Part shown: piece after piece, positions 26,772 to 35,564 of the stretch
Layout of the letters: every line of letters starts with the position of its first letter
Position numbering within the stretch: the first letter of the stretch is position 1
Source of the DNA: Clostridiales bacterium
GTDB lineage: Bacteria > Bacillota > Clostridia > Lachnospirales > Lachnospiraceae
Length of the DNA: 64,000 nt
Assembly: GCA_020860715.1 (NCBI GenBank)
Contig: JAJBTU010000013.1
Coordinates: 62,001 to 126,000, forward strand
Direction of reading: 5' to 3'
Translations under genes and position numbers: made by a program
Notes under the pieces: model-generated
What the model was told of the DNA's origin: nothing
What the model saw: the letters and a program-made list of their open reading frames with translations, nothing else
Databases searched by the model: none

Positions 26772-26839
26772 TTTTTTGCTTTATAGAAACAAAGTTTCCT
26801 ATAAAGCAAAAAAGCGAACGGGACAGCCATCCCGCTCGC
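26772..26839. terminator. Double hairpin terminator between rqcP and yabP
   Basis: GCGAACGGGA and TCCCGCTCGC form a ten-base stem at 26814-26839 with T-runs on both sides, so it can end transcripts from either strand; on the minus strand it ends hup-rqcP. Next to it an inverted repeat with arms TTTTTTGCTTTATAG and CTATAAAGCAAAAAA (26772-26813) forms a second long AT-rich hairpin, an unusual addition. Confidence 0.8.
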
Positions 26840-26868
26840 TTTTTCAAATGTCCATAGAAATATGGTAT

Positions 26869-27108
26869 TCACAGATAACGGTACATCTGGGCGGCATCTT
26901 CTTTTTTCACAGTCTCCGCCACAGATACCACCTCGACCTTCACGGTTCTGGAGCCGAACCCGATCTCGATCACGTCTCCCGGCTTTACGGCCACGGATGC
27001 TTTTGCCGCCTTGCCGTTGACGAGCACACGCCCTGCATCGCACGCTTCGTTTGCCACAGTCCTGCGCTTAATCAGTCTCGACACCTTCAGATATTTGTCC
27101 AGACGCAT
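26869..27108 (-). CDS. rqcP: RNA-binding S4 domain protein RqcP (YabO family)
   Basis: The 79-residue protein is a single S4 RNA-binding domain: MRLDKYLKVSRLIKRRTVAN, GRVLVNGKAAKASVAVKPGD and IEIGFG. Proteins of this size and type act in ribosome-associated quality control, where RqcP assists RqcH in adding alanine tails to stalled chains on 50S subunits. It begins four bases after the hup stop, the usual hup-rqcP arrangement in Firmicutes, and is followed by a strong terminator. Confidence 0.9.
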   Translation of the reverse strand: MRLDKYLKVSRLIKRRTVANEACDAGRVLVNGKAAKASVAVKPGDVIEIGFGSRTVKVEVVSVAETVKKEDAAQMYRYL

Positions 27109-27112
27109 CCGA

Positions 27113-27388
27113 TCAGCCGTTCACAGCGTCCTTCAGTGCTTTTCCGGCTTTGAACTTCGGCGTCTTGGAAGCTGCGATCTTCATCGTCTCGCCGGTCTGC
27201 GGATTTCTTCCTTCTCTTTCCGGACGGGTAGCTACTTCAAAAGTACCAAAGCCAACCAGCTGAATCTTCTCGCCGCCCTTAAGCTGCTCCGCTACTACTT
27301 CCGTAAAAGCCTTCAGAGCCTTCTCTGCATCCTTCTTTGATAACTCGGTCTTCTCCGCAATCGCTGCAACCAGTTCTGTTCTGTTCAT
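27113..27388 (-). CDS. hup: HU family DNA-binding protein
   Basis: The 91-residue protein is a complete HU: MNRTELVAAIAEKTELSKKD, GFGTFEVATRPEREGRNPQT with the DNA-gripping arm (GRNPQTGE), and the FKAGKALKDAVNG end. It bends and compacts DNA as a dimer. It has a perfect ribosome site (AGGAGG) and a near-consensus promoter 145 bases upstream, fitting high expression, and is followed by rqcP. Confidence 0.98.
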   Translation of the reverse strand: MNRTELVAAIAEKTELSKKDAEKALKAFTEVVAEQLKGGEKIQLVGFGTFEVATRPEREGRNPQTGETMKIAASKTPKFKAGKALKDAVNG

Positions 27389-27532
27389 TTTGTTTCCTCC
27401 TGTAATTCTGTATTTTCTGAAATCTTGCGGCCGCCTGCCTCCTGGAATGTAAACCGCCGTCCGCTCGCGGCATCACGGCTTTTTCCCGGTCTTTCGCAAT
27501 ATCGGGTCTGTCTCAGGCGCGCCCCGCTACTA

Positions 27533-27561
27533 TTTATATAATGTAATAAATCGTTTGTCAA
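27533..27561 (-). promoter_or_regulatory. hup promoter
   Basis: Minus-strand TTGACA (27556-27561), 17-base spacer and TATAAA (27533-27538) give a strong sigma-A promoter. The 230-base gap between pgm and hup holds nothing else that I recognise; the leader is about 140 bases long. Confidence 0.75.
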
Positions 27562-27619
27562 GAAAATTCCTGAAAAGTTCTTCCGTATCTGTGCCAAAAA
27601 TCCGCCGTCCGCTCTTCTG

Positions 27620-29356
27620 TCACAGCATGGAGTGAATCATCGCCAGAACCTGCTCGCCCAGCGCGGCTGACTTCGCGTCCGCATCCTCAAGAGAGCTGCC
27701 CTTGACGCCATAGTAGAACTTCACCTTCGGCTCCGTGCCGGACGGGCGGACACAAAGCCACGCCGCATCCGTCAGGTCATAGTAAAGCACATTCGAATTC
27801 GGAAGGCCGGTCGGCTTCACCTCGCCGGTCGCAATGTCCGTGATCGTATCCGCTTTGTAATCGCGCACGGAGACAACCTGATAACCGCCAATCTCTGTGG
27901 GCGGATTCTTCCGGAGTGCCTCCAGGATCTCCTGGATCTTCTGCAGGCCTTCCATGCCCTTGAGTGTGATGGACTTGATGTCATCCTTATAATAGCCATA
28001 GCGCTCGTACATCTCGATCATCGCATCCCAGAGGGTCTTGCCCTGCGCCTTATAGAAAGCAGCCGCTTCCGCCAGTGCCATCACCGCCACGATCGCGTCT
28101 TTGTCACGCGCATGCGTACCGATCAGGCAGCCATAACTCTCCTCAAATCCGAACAGATACGTGCCTTTCCCGTTCTGTTCAAATCCCAGGATCTGCTGTC
28201 CGATGTATTTAAATCCGGTCAGCACCTCAATCAGGCCTGTCCCATAATACTTCGCGATCGCGTCCGCCATATTCGTCGTCACGATCGTCTTGATCAGGAC
28301 GCCGTCCTCCGGGAGCCCCTGCAGCGCCTTTCTCTGGCCGATCTCATAGTCTGCCAGCAGGCAGCCGGACATGTTGCCGGTCAGCGTGTGATACTCGCCG
28401 GTTCTGGAATCCTTCACACGCACACCGAGACGATCCGCGTCTGGGTCGGTCGCCAGCACCAGATCCGCGTCGATCTCTTTTGCCAGCTTCAGCCCCAGGT
28501 CAAACGCCTCATCCGCTTCCGGGTTCGGGTAACTGACGGTCGGGAAATCGCCGTCCGGCAGCTCCTGCTCCGGTACCACATAGACGTTCTCAAAGCCAAG
28601 TTCTTTCAGCACGCGGCGCGCCGGGATGTTGCCCGTGCCGTGCAGCGGCGTATAGACGATCTTCAGATTTTTGCTCTCCTGCTCGATCGTCTCCGGGTGC
28701 AGCACCAGCTTCTTCAGGCAGCCAATAAAGGCGTCGTCGATCTTTTCCCCGATCACTTCATAAAGGCCTGCCGCAACCGCCGCTTCTTTGTCCATCGACT
28801 TCGCTGCTGTATAATCGGTGATCGCTTTTACCTCGGCCATGATACCGGTATCGTGGGGCGGCGTGATCTGCGCGCCGTCCTCCCAGTATACCTTGTAGCC
28901 GTTGTACTCCGGCGGGTTGTGGCTGGCGGTAATATTGATACCGGCGATGCAGCCAAGTTCCCGCACTGCAAAGGACAGCTCCGGCGTCGGACGCAGAGAC
29001 TCAAACACATAGGCTTTGATACCGTTCGCCGCCAGCGTCAGCGCCGCAAAATCCGCAAACTCCGGCGACATATGGCGGGAGTCATATGCGATCGCCACAC
29101 CGGAGCCCGATCTGCCGACTTTGTTGATGTAATTTGCCAGCCCCTGCGTCGCTTTCTGTACGACATATTTGTTCATGCGGTTCGTCCCCGCACCGATGAT
29201 GCCGCGCAGGCCTGCCGTACCGAATGCCAGCTCCGTGTAAAACCGCTCCCTGATCTCGTTTTCATCGTTTTCGATGGCTTTCAGCTCCGCCTTTGTCGCT
29301 TCATCAAAGTACGGATTGGAAAGCCATTCTTCGTAGGCTTTTCTGTACTCTTCCAT
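27620..29356 (-). CDS. pgm: Phosphoglucomutase/phosphomannomutase
   Basis: The 578-residue protein is a full alpha-D-phosphohexomutase of the long Firmicute type: GTAGLRGIIGAGTNRMN near the start, GINITASHNPPEYNGYK with the phosphoserine (near 145), DPDADRLGV as the magnesium loop, FGFEESYG as the sugar loop and CVRPSGTEPK as the phosphate loop. It interconverts hexose 1- and 6-phosphates and so feeds nucleotide-sugar synthesis, including the precursors for the polysaccharide genes at the left of the window. It is a single gene with its own promoter; start ATG 29356 follows AGGAGG. Confidence 0.96.
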   Translation of the reverse strand: MEEYRKAYEEWLSNPYFDEATKAELKAIENDENEIRERFYTELAFGTAGLRGIIGAGTNRMNKYVVQKATQGLANYINKVGRSGSGVAIAYDSRHMSPEFADFAALTLAANGIKAYVFESLRPTPELSFAVRELGCIAGINITASHNPPEYNGYKVYWEDGAQITPPHDTGIMAEVKAITDYTAAKSMDKEAAVAAGLYEVIGEKIDDAFIGCLKKLVLHPETIEQESKNLKIVYTPLHGTGNIPARRVLKELGFENVYVVPEQELPDGDFPTVSYPNPEADEAFDLGLKLAKEIDADLVLATDPDADRLGVRVKDSRTGEYHTLTGNMSGCLLADYEIGQRKALQGLPEDGVLIKTIVTTNMADAIAKYYGTGLIEVLTGFKYIGQQILGFEQNGKGTYLFGFEESYGCLIGTHARDKDAIVAVMALAEAAAFYKAQGKTLWDAMIEMYERYGYYKDDIKSITLKGMEGLQKIQEILEALRKNPPTEIGGYQVVSVRDYKADTITDIATGEVKPTGLPNSNVLYYDLTDAAWLCVRPSGTEPKVKFYYGVKGSSLEDADAKSAALGEQVLAMIHSML

Positions 29357-29389
29357 CTGAATTCCTCCTGGTATTTATGTATTAGAAGC

Positions 29390-29418
29390 ATTATACCAAG
29401 TTTTCCCTGAAATGAAAA
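29390..29418 (-). promoter_or_regulatory. pgm promoter
   Basis: A perfect TATAAT (29390-29395) lies 34 bases before the pgm start, with TTTTCA (29413-29418) as a fair -35 at 17 bases. Confidence 0.6.
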
Positions 29419-29490
29419 CTGCTTTTCCATCTTTTCCGTCACTTTTTCAGCCGTCTTTCGTGTTCCCTCCCGGCCCTGTTGTGCCGCCGG

Positions 29491-30468
29491 TCACTGCTCC
29501 ATCTGTCTTAAAAATTCCGCCCGGGCACGCTCCTGACGGTTCATATTTATCAGTTTATCCAAATACCGGCGGGAAATCCAGGCTTTGTTTCCGCCATAAT
29601 AAGTCCCTGCCAGCTTGCGGAACCTCTCCGGATACAAAAGACGCACATACAAAAGCCTGCGCTCCGTCCGGGCAAGAGGCCGGACACGCATATAACTCTC
29701 CAGCATACGCATCCCCAGACGCGTATTCCAGTCATGCTTTTCCAGAATTTTCCGCATAAAACGATAGAGGTCATTTACCTGAAAATCAAAGCGGCAGCTG
29801 TCAAAACCGGTCGTTGCTATCTCATAGCCGCAGATCAGTACATGGTGATGGCTGTAATCCCCATGGCAGACACATCCGCTCCTGTCAGAGCGCAGTTCCT
29901 CCAGAAGACCGCTGACACGCGACAGCTGGGAAACGGCTTCGGCCGCCTGTGCCAGATACGTGTCATAAGACTCCAGAAACAGCTGCTCGAACGCGCTCTT
30001 TCGCTGCCGGGTGCGTACAAACGTGCGGATCTTACGCAGCTGAGCATTCCACGCACGCAGTTCTTCAAGCGGCGGCCGCGCGCAATAGCAGGCGTCCTCC
30101 TCCTCCAGCTTCATCAGCTGATGCAGGCGCGCAAGATTTTCGACTGTTCTTAGCACCTCCGCCTCATTCGAAGGATCACATTCGCGGCCTGGATACCACT
30201 TTTTCACCACATAGCGTTTTTCTTCCCAGTCTCTGGAGACAAGCGCCCCTTCTTTATTGGGCAGAATCTCATCCACATTCCCGTATCCGCCCTCACAGAT
30301 TGCCCTCATCACCCGGTTCTGAAACTGCGCCCTGTTCTCCGTTCCCGCGTATTCGCTCAAAATACCCGGCCCGCCGGACGTTTCAAGATACCAGCACCCG
30401 CGCCCGCGTCTGGTATTGATGATATCCAGTTCATACTGCTCCAATACTTTTAAAGCTCTGTCGTTCAT
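29491..30468 (-). CDS. CotS-family spore coat kinase-like protein
   Basis: The 325-residue protein starts at ATG 30468 with GGGAGGG upstream. It has the aminoglycoside-phosphotransferase fold of the CotS/YsxE/YtaA family: YVVKKWYPG in the N-lobe, CVCHGDYSHHHVLI as the catalytic HGD loop (about residue 215) and TGFDSCRFDFQVNDLYRFMR as the metal loop. CotS-type proteins are built into the inner spore coat; whether they phosphorylate anything is unclear. It lies downstream of sigF in the same direction (125 bases), so it belongs to a sporulation neighbourhood. A 9-bp hairpin at 30512-30533 separates it from sigF. Confidence 0.85.
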   Translation of the reverse strand: MNDRALKVLEQYELDIINTRRGRGCWYLETSGGPGILSEYAGTENRAQFQNRVMRAICEGGYGNVDEILPNKEGALVSRDWEEKRYVVKKWYPGRECDPSNEAEVLRTVENLARLHQLMKLEEEDACYCARPPLEELRAWNAQLRKIRTFVRTRQRKSAFEQLFLESYDTYLAQAAEAVSQLSRVSGLLEELRSDRSGCVCHGDYSHHHVLICGYEIATTGFDSCRFDFQVNDLYRFMRKILEKHDWNTRLGMRMLESYMRVRPLARTERRLLYVRLLYPERFRKLAGTYYGGNKAWISRRYLDKLINMNRQERARAEFLRQMEQ

Positions 30469-30593
30469 GCCGCGCCCTCCCCACAGACAGCCTGACATCG
30501 GTCAGTGTGAAATGGATGCCCGCAGGCATCCATGGTTTTCCGATAAGCTATCTTATGAGAAAGGGCAGAAAAATATGAAAAGAGCCTTCCTCC

Positions 30594-31319
30594 TCATACA
30601 GCGCAGCTTCCCTGCTCCCGCATCCGCCGCAGAATCCGCTTCTCCGCGCGGGACACCTGCACCTGCGTCATGCCAAGGCTGGCAGCGACCTGCGTCTGCG
30701 TCATGTCCTCAAAATAACGCAGACGGATCAGCCTGCGTTCGTCCGGCGCAAGCGCTTCCAGCATCTGTCCCAGCAGCATACGGTCAAGCAGGGCCTCATG
30801 GCAGTCCTTTTCATCCGGCAGCCGGTCTTCCAAAAGCACCGGCGTACCGTCGCCCTGATACACGGTCTGGTTCAGGGATTCCACGCCGGAGGCCGCGTCC
30901 AGAGCCATCACCAGCTCCTCCGGGCTGACGCCGACCGCAAGCGCGAGTTCTTCCATAGTCGGTTCACTCCTCCCGTTCTGCTCCAGTTCCTCCCGCGCAC
31001 GCATGGCCCGCGCCGCCGTTTCCCGGAGCAGCCGGCTCACCCGGATCAGTCCGTCATCTCGCAGAAAGCGGCGGATCTCCCCCGCGATCATCGGAACCGC
31101 ATAGGTGGAAAAACGAACGTCAAAAGAAGCGTCGAAATGGTCTATCGCTTTCAGAAGGCCAATGCTTCCGATCTGCACAAGGTCCTCATAATCGCAGCCC
31201 CGGCCTGCAAAGCGCCGCACGACCGTGTACACCAGCCCCATATTTTCCTCCGTCAGCCGGGCTCTGGCCTCTTTATCCCCCTCGTGAGCTTTTCCGATCA
31301 GCGCAAGGGTCTGTTCCAT
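30594..31319 (-). CDS. sigF: RNA polymerase sporulation sigma factor SigF
   Basis: The 241-residue protein is a sigma-70 factor of the SigF/SigG group. NMGLVYTVVRRFAGRGCDYE and DLVQIGSIGLLKAIDHFD form region 2.1-2.2, RFSTYAVPMIAGEIRRFLRD regions 2.3-2.4, and MTQTQVAASLGMTQVQVSR the region 4.2 helix-turn-helix. As third gene after spoIIAA and spoIIAB it is SigF, the forespore-specific factor of early sporulation, held inactive by SpoIIAB. Its start lies 22 bases inside spoIIAB, so the two are coupled. Confidence 0.96.
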   Translation of the reverse strand: MEQTLALIGKAHEGDKEARARLTEENMGLVYTVVRRFAGRGCDYEDLVQIGSIGLLKAIDHFDASFDVRFSTYAVPMIAGEIRRFLRDDGLIRVSRLLRETAARAMRAREELEQNGRSEPTMEELALAVGVSPEELVMALDAASGVESLNQTVYQGDGTPVLLEDRLPDEKDCHEALLDRMLLGQMLEALAPDERRLIRLRYFEDMTQTQVAASLGMTQVQVSRAEKRILRRMREQGSCAV

Positions 31320-31819
31320 TCGTCCGTCCTCTGCCCCCTTGTCTCCACATCATCTTTGGGCAGCGGTGCGTCCGGCGCCTCTGTCTCCCGCCCGATCCTT
31401 CTGGTCATGCGCACACAGGTGCCCCCGCCCGGCGCGGACTCTACCTGCAGCGTATCCATAAACGCCTCCATAAACGCAAATCCCATCCCAGAGTGGTCAT
31501 TTTCCTCTTCCGTCGTAAAGAACGGTTCCATCGCACGCCTGACATCCGCGATCCCGCAGCCGCTGTCCCGCACCTCCACTTCCAGAAGATCGTCCCGGAT
31601 ACGGCAGGTAATCCATATTTTATCCACGGTATCCGGAAGGCTGTTTCTGTACGCGTGCAGAATCGCGTTCGTGACTGCCTCGGACACAGCGGTCTTGACA
31701 TCCGCCGCCTCCTCCAGCGTCGGATTGAGCTGTGTCATAAACGCCGCGACCGCCACCCGCGCAAAACTCTCATTGCAGGAACGGCTGTCAAATTCCAGTT
31801 TCATCTCATTTTGCTGCAT
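31298..31819 (-). CDS. spoIIAB: Anti-sigma F factor / serine kinase SpoIIAB
   Basis: The 173-residue protein has a GHKL ATPase domain: VSEAVTNAILHAY (N box), VRDSGCGIADV (G1) and DHSGMGFAFMEAFMDTLQVES (G2), typical of SpoIIAB. It binds SigF and phosphorylates SpoIIAA at its DSSG serine. The domain ends near residue 142; the last 30 residues (PDAPLPKDDVETRGQRTDEW region) are an extra hydrophilic tail compared with the usual length of about 146, and its coding sequence overlaps the sigF start. Start ATG 31819 follows GGGGAG. Confidence 0.95.
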   Translation of the reverse strand: MQQNEMKLEFDSRSCNESFARVAVAAFMTQLNPTLEEAADVKTAVSEAVTNAILHAYRNSLPDTVDKIWITCRIRDDLLEVEVRDSGCGIADVRRAMEPFFTTEEENDHSGMGFAFMEAFMDTLQVESAPGGGTCVRMTRRIGRETEAPDAPLPKDDVETRGQRTDEWNRPLR

Positions 31820-31846
31820 CTTTGTTCTCCCCTTCCCCGGCCTGTT

Positions 31847-32167
31847 TTATGACGGCATCCCTTCGTAAATGTCCATGATCCTGCCGATACCCGAAAGTTC
31901 GAGCATCCGCCTGATGCGTTCCCCGACGTTGGCGGCCAGCACCGTGCCTCCCATGAAACGCATCCTCTTGTAGCGGCCGATCAGCATCCCGATCCCGGAG
32001 CTGTCCATAAAGGTGGTCCGCGCAAAATCAAATATGATACAGCGGATATGTTTTCTCTCTATCAGCCTGTCCGCCTCGGCGCAAAGCCTGTCGGAAGTGT
32101 GATGGTCAATCTCGGCCGGCAAATGTACGGTCATGACTGTGCCGGCGATTGCAAATACAGAATCCAT
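31847..32167 (-). CDS. spoIIAA: Anti-sigma F factor antagonist SpoIIAA
   Basis: The 106-residue STAS protein starts at ATG 32167 behind a perfect AGGAGG. IIFDFARTTFMDSSGIGMLI contains the DSSG motif whose first serine (near residue 56) is phosphorylated by SpoIIAB and dephosphorylated by SpoIIE, and LPAEIDHHTSD is the usual first helix region. The unphosphorylated form releases SigF. It opens the spoIIA operon, 27 bases before spoIIAB. A promoter, probably for SigH, should lie in 32170-32245 but I could not fix it. Confidence 0.96.
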   Translation of the reverse strand: MDSVFAIAGTVMTVHLPAEIDHHTSDRLCAEADRLIERKHIRCIIFDFARTTFMDSSGIGMLIGRYKRMRFMGGTVLAANVGERIRRMLELSGIGRIMDIYEGMPS

Positions 32168-32243
32168 GTTAAAATCCCTCCTGTTTACGTGATCGTTCCC
32201 CTGCATCGGGTACCCCCCTTCTTCTGCCGGTGTGCAGAACACA

Positions 32244-32283
32244 GAAAAAGGAGAGCGCAGGAGTGTCTCCCTGTGCGCTCTCC
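32244..32283 (-). terminator. Terminator between the TPR gene and spoIIAA
   Basis: On the minus strand GGAGAGCGCA pairs with TGCGCTCTCC around a 14-base loop and is followed by TTTTTC. It stands 43 bases after the TPR gene and shields the spoIIA operon from read-through. Confidence 0.8.
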
Positions 32284-32326
32284 CATACTTTTGGGTTTCT
32301 CTGCTGGTTTGCTGCTGTTCGATAAC

Positions 32327-33937
32327 TTAGTTTACTATGTTTCCGGACGCGTCATACGAGAGCCCGGTCGTCGGATCCGTCCACACCACTTCCGAGGAGG
32401 TTGTGCTTCCATCGTAAATCGTGATCGCGTCCGATGTATCTGTCGTATCACTGTCGGTCGTATCCGTGGCCGTTACATCCGTCGCCGCGTCTCCGAGACC
32501 GCTTAAATCCAGCGTGTTCGACGTCGTATCCGATGAGGACGAGGAGGAAATATATCCCTCAACAACAGACGCGTTGGACGGATAATACTCGATGATCTGA
32601 TGAAAGATCTCATCCGCGCTGTCCCGGTCGCCCAGATAATAATACGCCATCCCGAGATACAGCATCGCGTCATAATGTTTCGACTGTTCCCGGTCCGGAT
32701 CCGCCTCCACTGCTTTCGCCAGGTCCTCAGCGGCAGTCTCATAATCCTTTTGTACATACGCCGTCGTTCCCGCGTTGTAGTACTCTGTAAACAGGCTCGC
32801 GGATACCGCGCTGCTTAACGACTCATAAAGAGTCAGAGCATTGCCCTCAAACACATCCGCACTCATCTCAAGCAGCTGTTCAGCCGCCTCCGATTCATTG
32901 CCGCTGACATAGAGATTCGCAACCGCCAGAAGTTCATCGTAGCTGTCCACTTTGGCCAGCGCCGCGTCGCGGTCTTCTTCCGCTTCCGCGACCTGCTCCT
33001 CGTAGCCGTCTATCTCCTCCTGCAGTTCTTCCGCCTGCACCTGCACAGACGCCAGTTTTGCATTTGCCTCTGTCACCTGACGGTTCGCGTTGTCATTTGC
33101 CGTCTGCCGGCTCGCCGGTACGATCAAAAACCACACGATTGCGCCGCCCAGCAGAATCCCCAGAATGATATTGATAAAGGTGGCGATCGTTGAACTGTCA
33201 CGGAACGTCGTGGGCTGAATGATCATTTCATTCCCGCTCAGATACTGAAGCGTCCCGGACATCCGCGATTCCTCGCCGTCTTTCTCATAACGTCTGTGTC
33301 TCCGGTTAAGGTTCGTACTCTTTCCGGTAGCCGTCTCGATCTCCTGCAGATACCGCAGCGTTGTCGTATTTGTCGCGTCTATCTGAATCGCTTTCTTAAG
33401 CAGCTTCCGTGAACGGGAGTATTCCTGCCGTTTCATATACAGCAGTGCCAGCAGCTGATACGCTTTCACCAGTCTGGGGTTGCGGCTGATGACCTTCTTC
33501 AGCTGTATAATAGCCATGTCTTCATTGTCTTCCCGGCAGTACATGACAGACTGATTGTATTTGCGGATGGACTGGTTGATCGAGTCCAGCTTGTTTTTAT
33601 TGTTCTGCATCTGGTCGATAAAATAATCCGCAAGATTGTCCTCTGTCTGAAGGTTTTTGCTGATCACCCACTCGCAGAGCGCCGCAACCGCCTCGCCTGT
33701 CTCATAATAGCACAGGCCGAGCAGATTGCGCGCGTCCGTATTGGCCTTATAAAATTTCAGGCTGCGCTTTAAACAGGTGATCGCCCCTTCCATATCCCTG
33801 ACGCGCGCCTTTTCCAGTCCCTCATTGTAAAGAAGATTCGAAATGCGCCCGATCCGTTTCTGGATCGTAATATCCGCCCCGCAGCCGGGGCAGTAATCCG
33901 ATGCGCCAAGAGGGGTGTTGCAGTAAATACATTTCAT
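32327..33937 (-). CDS. Zinc-ribbon/TPR single-span membrane protein
   Basis: The 536-residue protein begins with a zinc ribbon (MKCIYCNTPLGASDYCPGCG, two CxxC pairs). TPR-like helices (about 35-200) follow, then one transmembrane segment (about 255-275), a coiled coil (about 280-325, rich in EEL and EEQ), more TPRs (about 385-450, AAEDLAKAVEADP and AYYYLGDRDSADEIF), and an Asp/Ser/Thr-rich tail. The layout suggests a cytoplasmic sensing or scaffolding part and an extracytoplasmic repeat domain. I know no function. Its ATG overlaps the stop of the 52-aa gene upstream (ATGA), so it is co-translated with it and with folC. Confidence 0.8.
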   Translation of the reverse strand: MKCIYCNTPLGASDYCPGCGADITIQKRIGRISNLLYNEGLEKARVRDMEGAITCLKRSLKFYKANTDARNLLGLCYYETGEAVAALCEWVISKNLQTEDNLADYFIDQMQNNKNKLDSINQSIRKYNQSVMYCREDNEDMAIIQLKKVISRNPRLVKAYQLLALLYMKRQEYSRSRKLLKKAIQIDATNTTTLRYLQEIETATGKSTNLNRRHRRYEKDGEESRMSGTLQYLSGNEMIIQPTTFRDSSTIATFINIILGILLGGAIVWFLIVPASRQTANDNANRQVTEANAKLASVQVQAEELQEEIDGYEEQVAEAEEDRDAALAKVDSYDELLAVANLYVSGNESEAAEQLLEMSADVFEGNALTLYESLSSAVSASLFTEYYNAGTTAYVQKDYETAAEDLAKAVEADPDREQSKHYDAMLYLGMAYYYLGDRDSADEIFHQIIEYYPSNASVVEGYISSSSSSDTTSNTLDLSGLGDAATDVTATDTTDSDTTDTSDAITIYDGSTTSSEVVWTDPTTGLSYDASGNIVN

Positions 33938-34092
33938 CGGCTCCCCCGCTTTCTGTTCTTCTTTTCCTCTCTGAGCATCTCCTTCAGAATGTCACTCATG
34001 TCCGTCAGGTCGCGGCTGTAAATCGCGTCCTCGGCCTCATTGACATCCATGCTGGTATGAAACTTTTTCAGTTCCTCCTCATAATTAATCAT
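33934..34092 (-). CDS. Small 52-aa acidic/basic protein between folC and the TPR gene
   Basis: The frame begins at ATG 34092 with AAAGGAG eight bases upstream, inside the end of folC, and ends in a TGA that overlaps the next ATG (33934-33937). The peptide starts MINYEEELKKFHTSMDVNEA, continues with acidic and helical residues and ends in the basic stretch KKNRKRGSR. It has no membrane segment. Three lines of evidence support it as a real gene: a good ribosome site, an eight-base overlap with folC and a four-base overlap with the TPR gene. Function unknown; a helper of one of its neighbours is the simplest guess. Confidence 0.75.
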   Translation of the reverse strand: MINYEEELKKFHTSMDVNEAEDAIYSRDLTDMSDILKEMLREEKKNRKRGSR

Positions 34093-35425
34093 ATGTATAC
34101 TCCTTTAAGATCGCCTTCAGTTCCCCTACCAGATACAGTGACCCGACGCAGAAGAGCATCCCGTCTTCTTTCAGCTGCAGTGCCGTCTCAAACGCTTCTC
34201 CTGCGTCTGTCCTGACAAGAACGGGAACATCCGAGGCGCTTCGAAACGCCTCCGCCAGCCGGTCCGCCGGCACCTCGCGGGAGCCTCCGACCTGTGTCAC
34301 TACCACAGCGGAAAGCGATATGCCCTCACAGATCTCCCGGATCATTTTCCCGTATTCTTTATCCGATACCGCAGAAAACAGCAGAGTGATTCTGCGCGGC
34401 TCATCCGGAACCTCTGCGCCGTCAGGACGCTTTTGCGGCTCTCCCTGCACACTCTGAACTGTACGGATAAATTCCCGGATCCCATCGGCATTGTGCGCGC
34501 CGTCGAGGACCACGCCCGGCAGCACAGTCTCCATCCGCCCCGGCCAGCGGGTCTTCGCAATTCCTTCCACAGCCTGTTTTGTGCTGACCGTGTGCTCCGG
34601 GTCGATCACCCGCAGCGTCATCAGCGCCAGGGAACTGTTTACCACCTGATACGGTGCCAGATACGGCACGGTCACTTTTATTTTTTCATCATAACCGCAA
34701 TCCAGCAGAAAATCAATGCTTTTATCTGTTTTTCCCAGTATTTGACTCATGGAAGCGTCATAACGAAAGGCTTTCGCATGCATGGCGGCGGCCGTCTTCG
34801 CGATCACCGCCTCCGCCTCCGGGTTCCGTCCGTCATAGATCACGGGAACATTCTCTTTGATAATGCCCGCTTTTTCTCCGGCAATTTTCGTCACGGTATC
34901 ACCCAGATATTCCATATGATCCAGACTGATGCTTGTGATCACACAGGCAATCGGGCGCTCCACAAGATTCGTCGCGTCAAGCCGCCCGCCGAGCCCAGTC
35001 TCCAGCACCAGGTATTCCACTTCCGCCTCCTTAAAAATCAGAAGTCCCGCCGCAAACAGAAGTTCAAAATACGCCGGGTGCGCGAACCCGTCCGCGATCA
35101 TTTCCTTTGTCACATCCAGTACCCGTGCCGCCGCGCGCGCAAATGTCTCATGGGAGACCTGCTTTCCGTCAATCTCAAACCGCTCTGTGATCTCCACCAG
35201 ATGCGGTGAGGTAAAGAGCCCCACATGTTTTCCCGCATTTGTCAGAATCGACGCCAGAAATGCACAGACACTGCCTTTCCCGTTTGTCCCGGCCACATGG
35301 ATGACCTTCATCTCACGCTCAGGATGGCCGATCCGGTCAAGCAGTTCCCGCGTATTCTCCGGGCCGTTCTTTTTCGTAAATTTCGGTGTGCTTTCTATGT
35401 AATCCACCACTTCTGTATAGTTCAT
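34085..35425 (-). CDS. folC: Folylpolyglutamate synthase / dihydrofolate synthase FolC
   Basis: The 446-residue protein is a Mur-ligase-like FolC: HVAGTNGKGSVCAFLASIL is the ATP loop (near 42), GLFTSPHLVEITERFEIDG the folate-binding stretch, and VLDGAHNADGIREF the inter-domain loop. It adds glutamate to folate. I chose ATG 35425, where FolC normally starts (MNYTEVVDYIES); the open frame continues 39 codons upstream without family similarity. It heads a three-gene unit with the 52-aa protein and the TPR protein. Confidence 0.95.
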   Translation of the reverse strand: MNYTEVVDYIESTPKFTKKNGPENTRELLDRIGHPEREMKVIHVAGTNGKGSVCAFLASILTNAGKHVGLFTSPHLVEITERFEIDGKQVSHETFARAAARVLDVTKEMIADGFAHPAYFELLFAAGLLIFKEAEVEYLVLETGLGGRLDATNLVERPIACVITSISLDHMEYLGDTVTKIAGEKAGIIKENVPVIYDGRNPEAEAVIAKTAAAMHAKAFRYDASMSQILGKTDKSIDFLLDCGYDEKIKVTVPYLAPYQVVNSSLALMTLRVIDPEHTVSTKQAVEGIAKTRWPGRMETVLPGVVLDGAHNADGIREFIRTVQSVQGEPQKRPDGAEVPDEPRRITLLFSAVSDKEYGKMIREICEGISLSAVVVTQVGGSREVPADRLAEAFRSASDVPVLVRTDAGEAFETALQLKEDGMLFCVGSLYLVGELKAILKEYTYD

Positions 35426-35564
35426 AAACCGCTGTCTCCCCTCGCATCTTTCGTTCCGATACGCCGCCGCGCCGGTCTGCGCATCAGACGCACAGCCGTG
35501 CGGCGGCAGACCTATTGTACTCTCCGCCCTTTTTTTATTCAAGAAATATTTATCGCAAAATTCG

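Noticed and set aside
28112..29410. A 432-codon plus-strand frame
   Set aside because: Antisense to pgm, which shows all phosphohexomutase motifs.
30512..30533. Terminator after sigF
   Set aside because: The nine-base stem (ATGGATGCC/GGCATCCAT) is not followed by a T-run on either strand.
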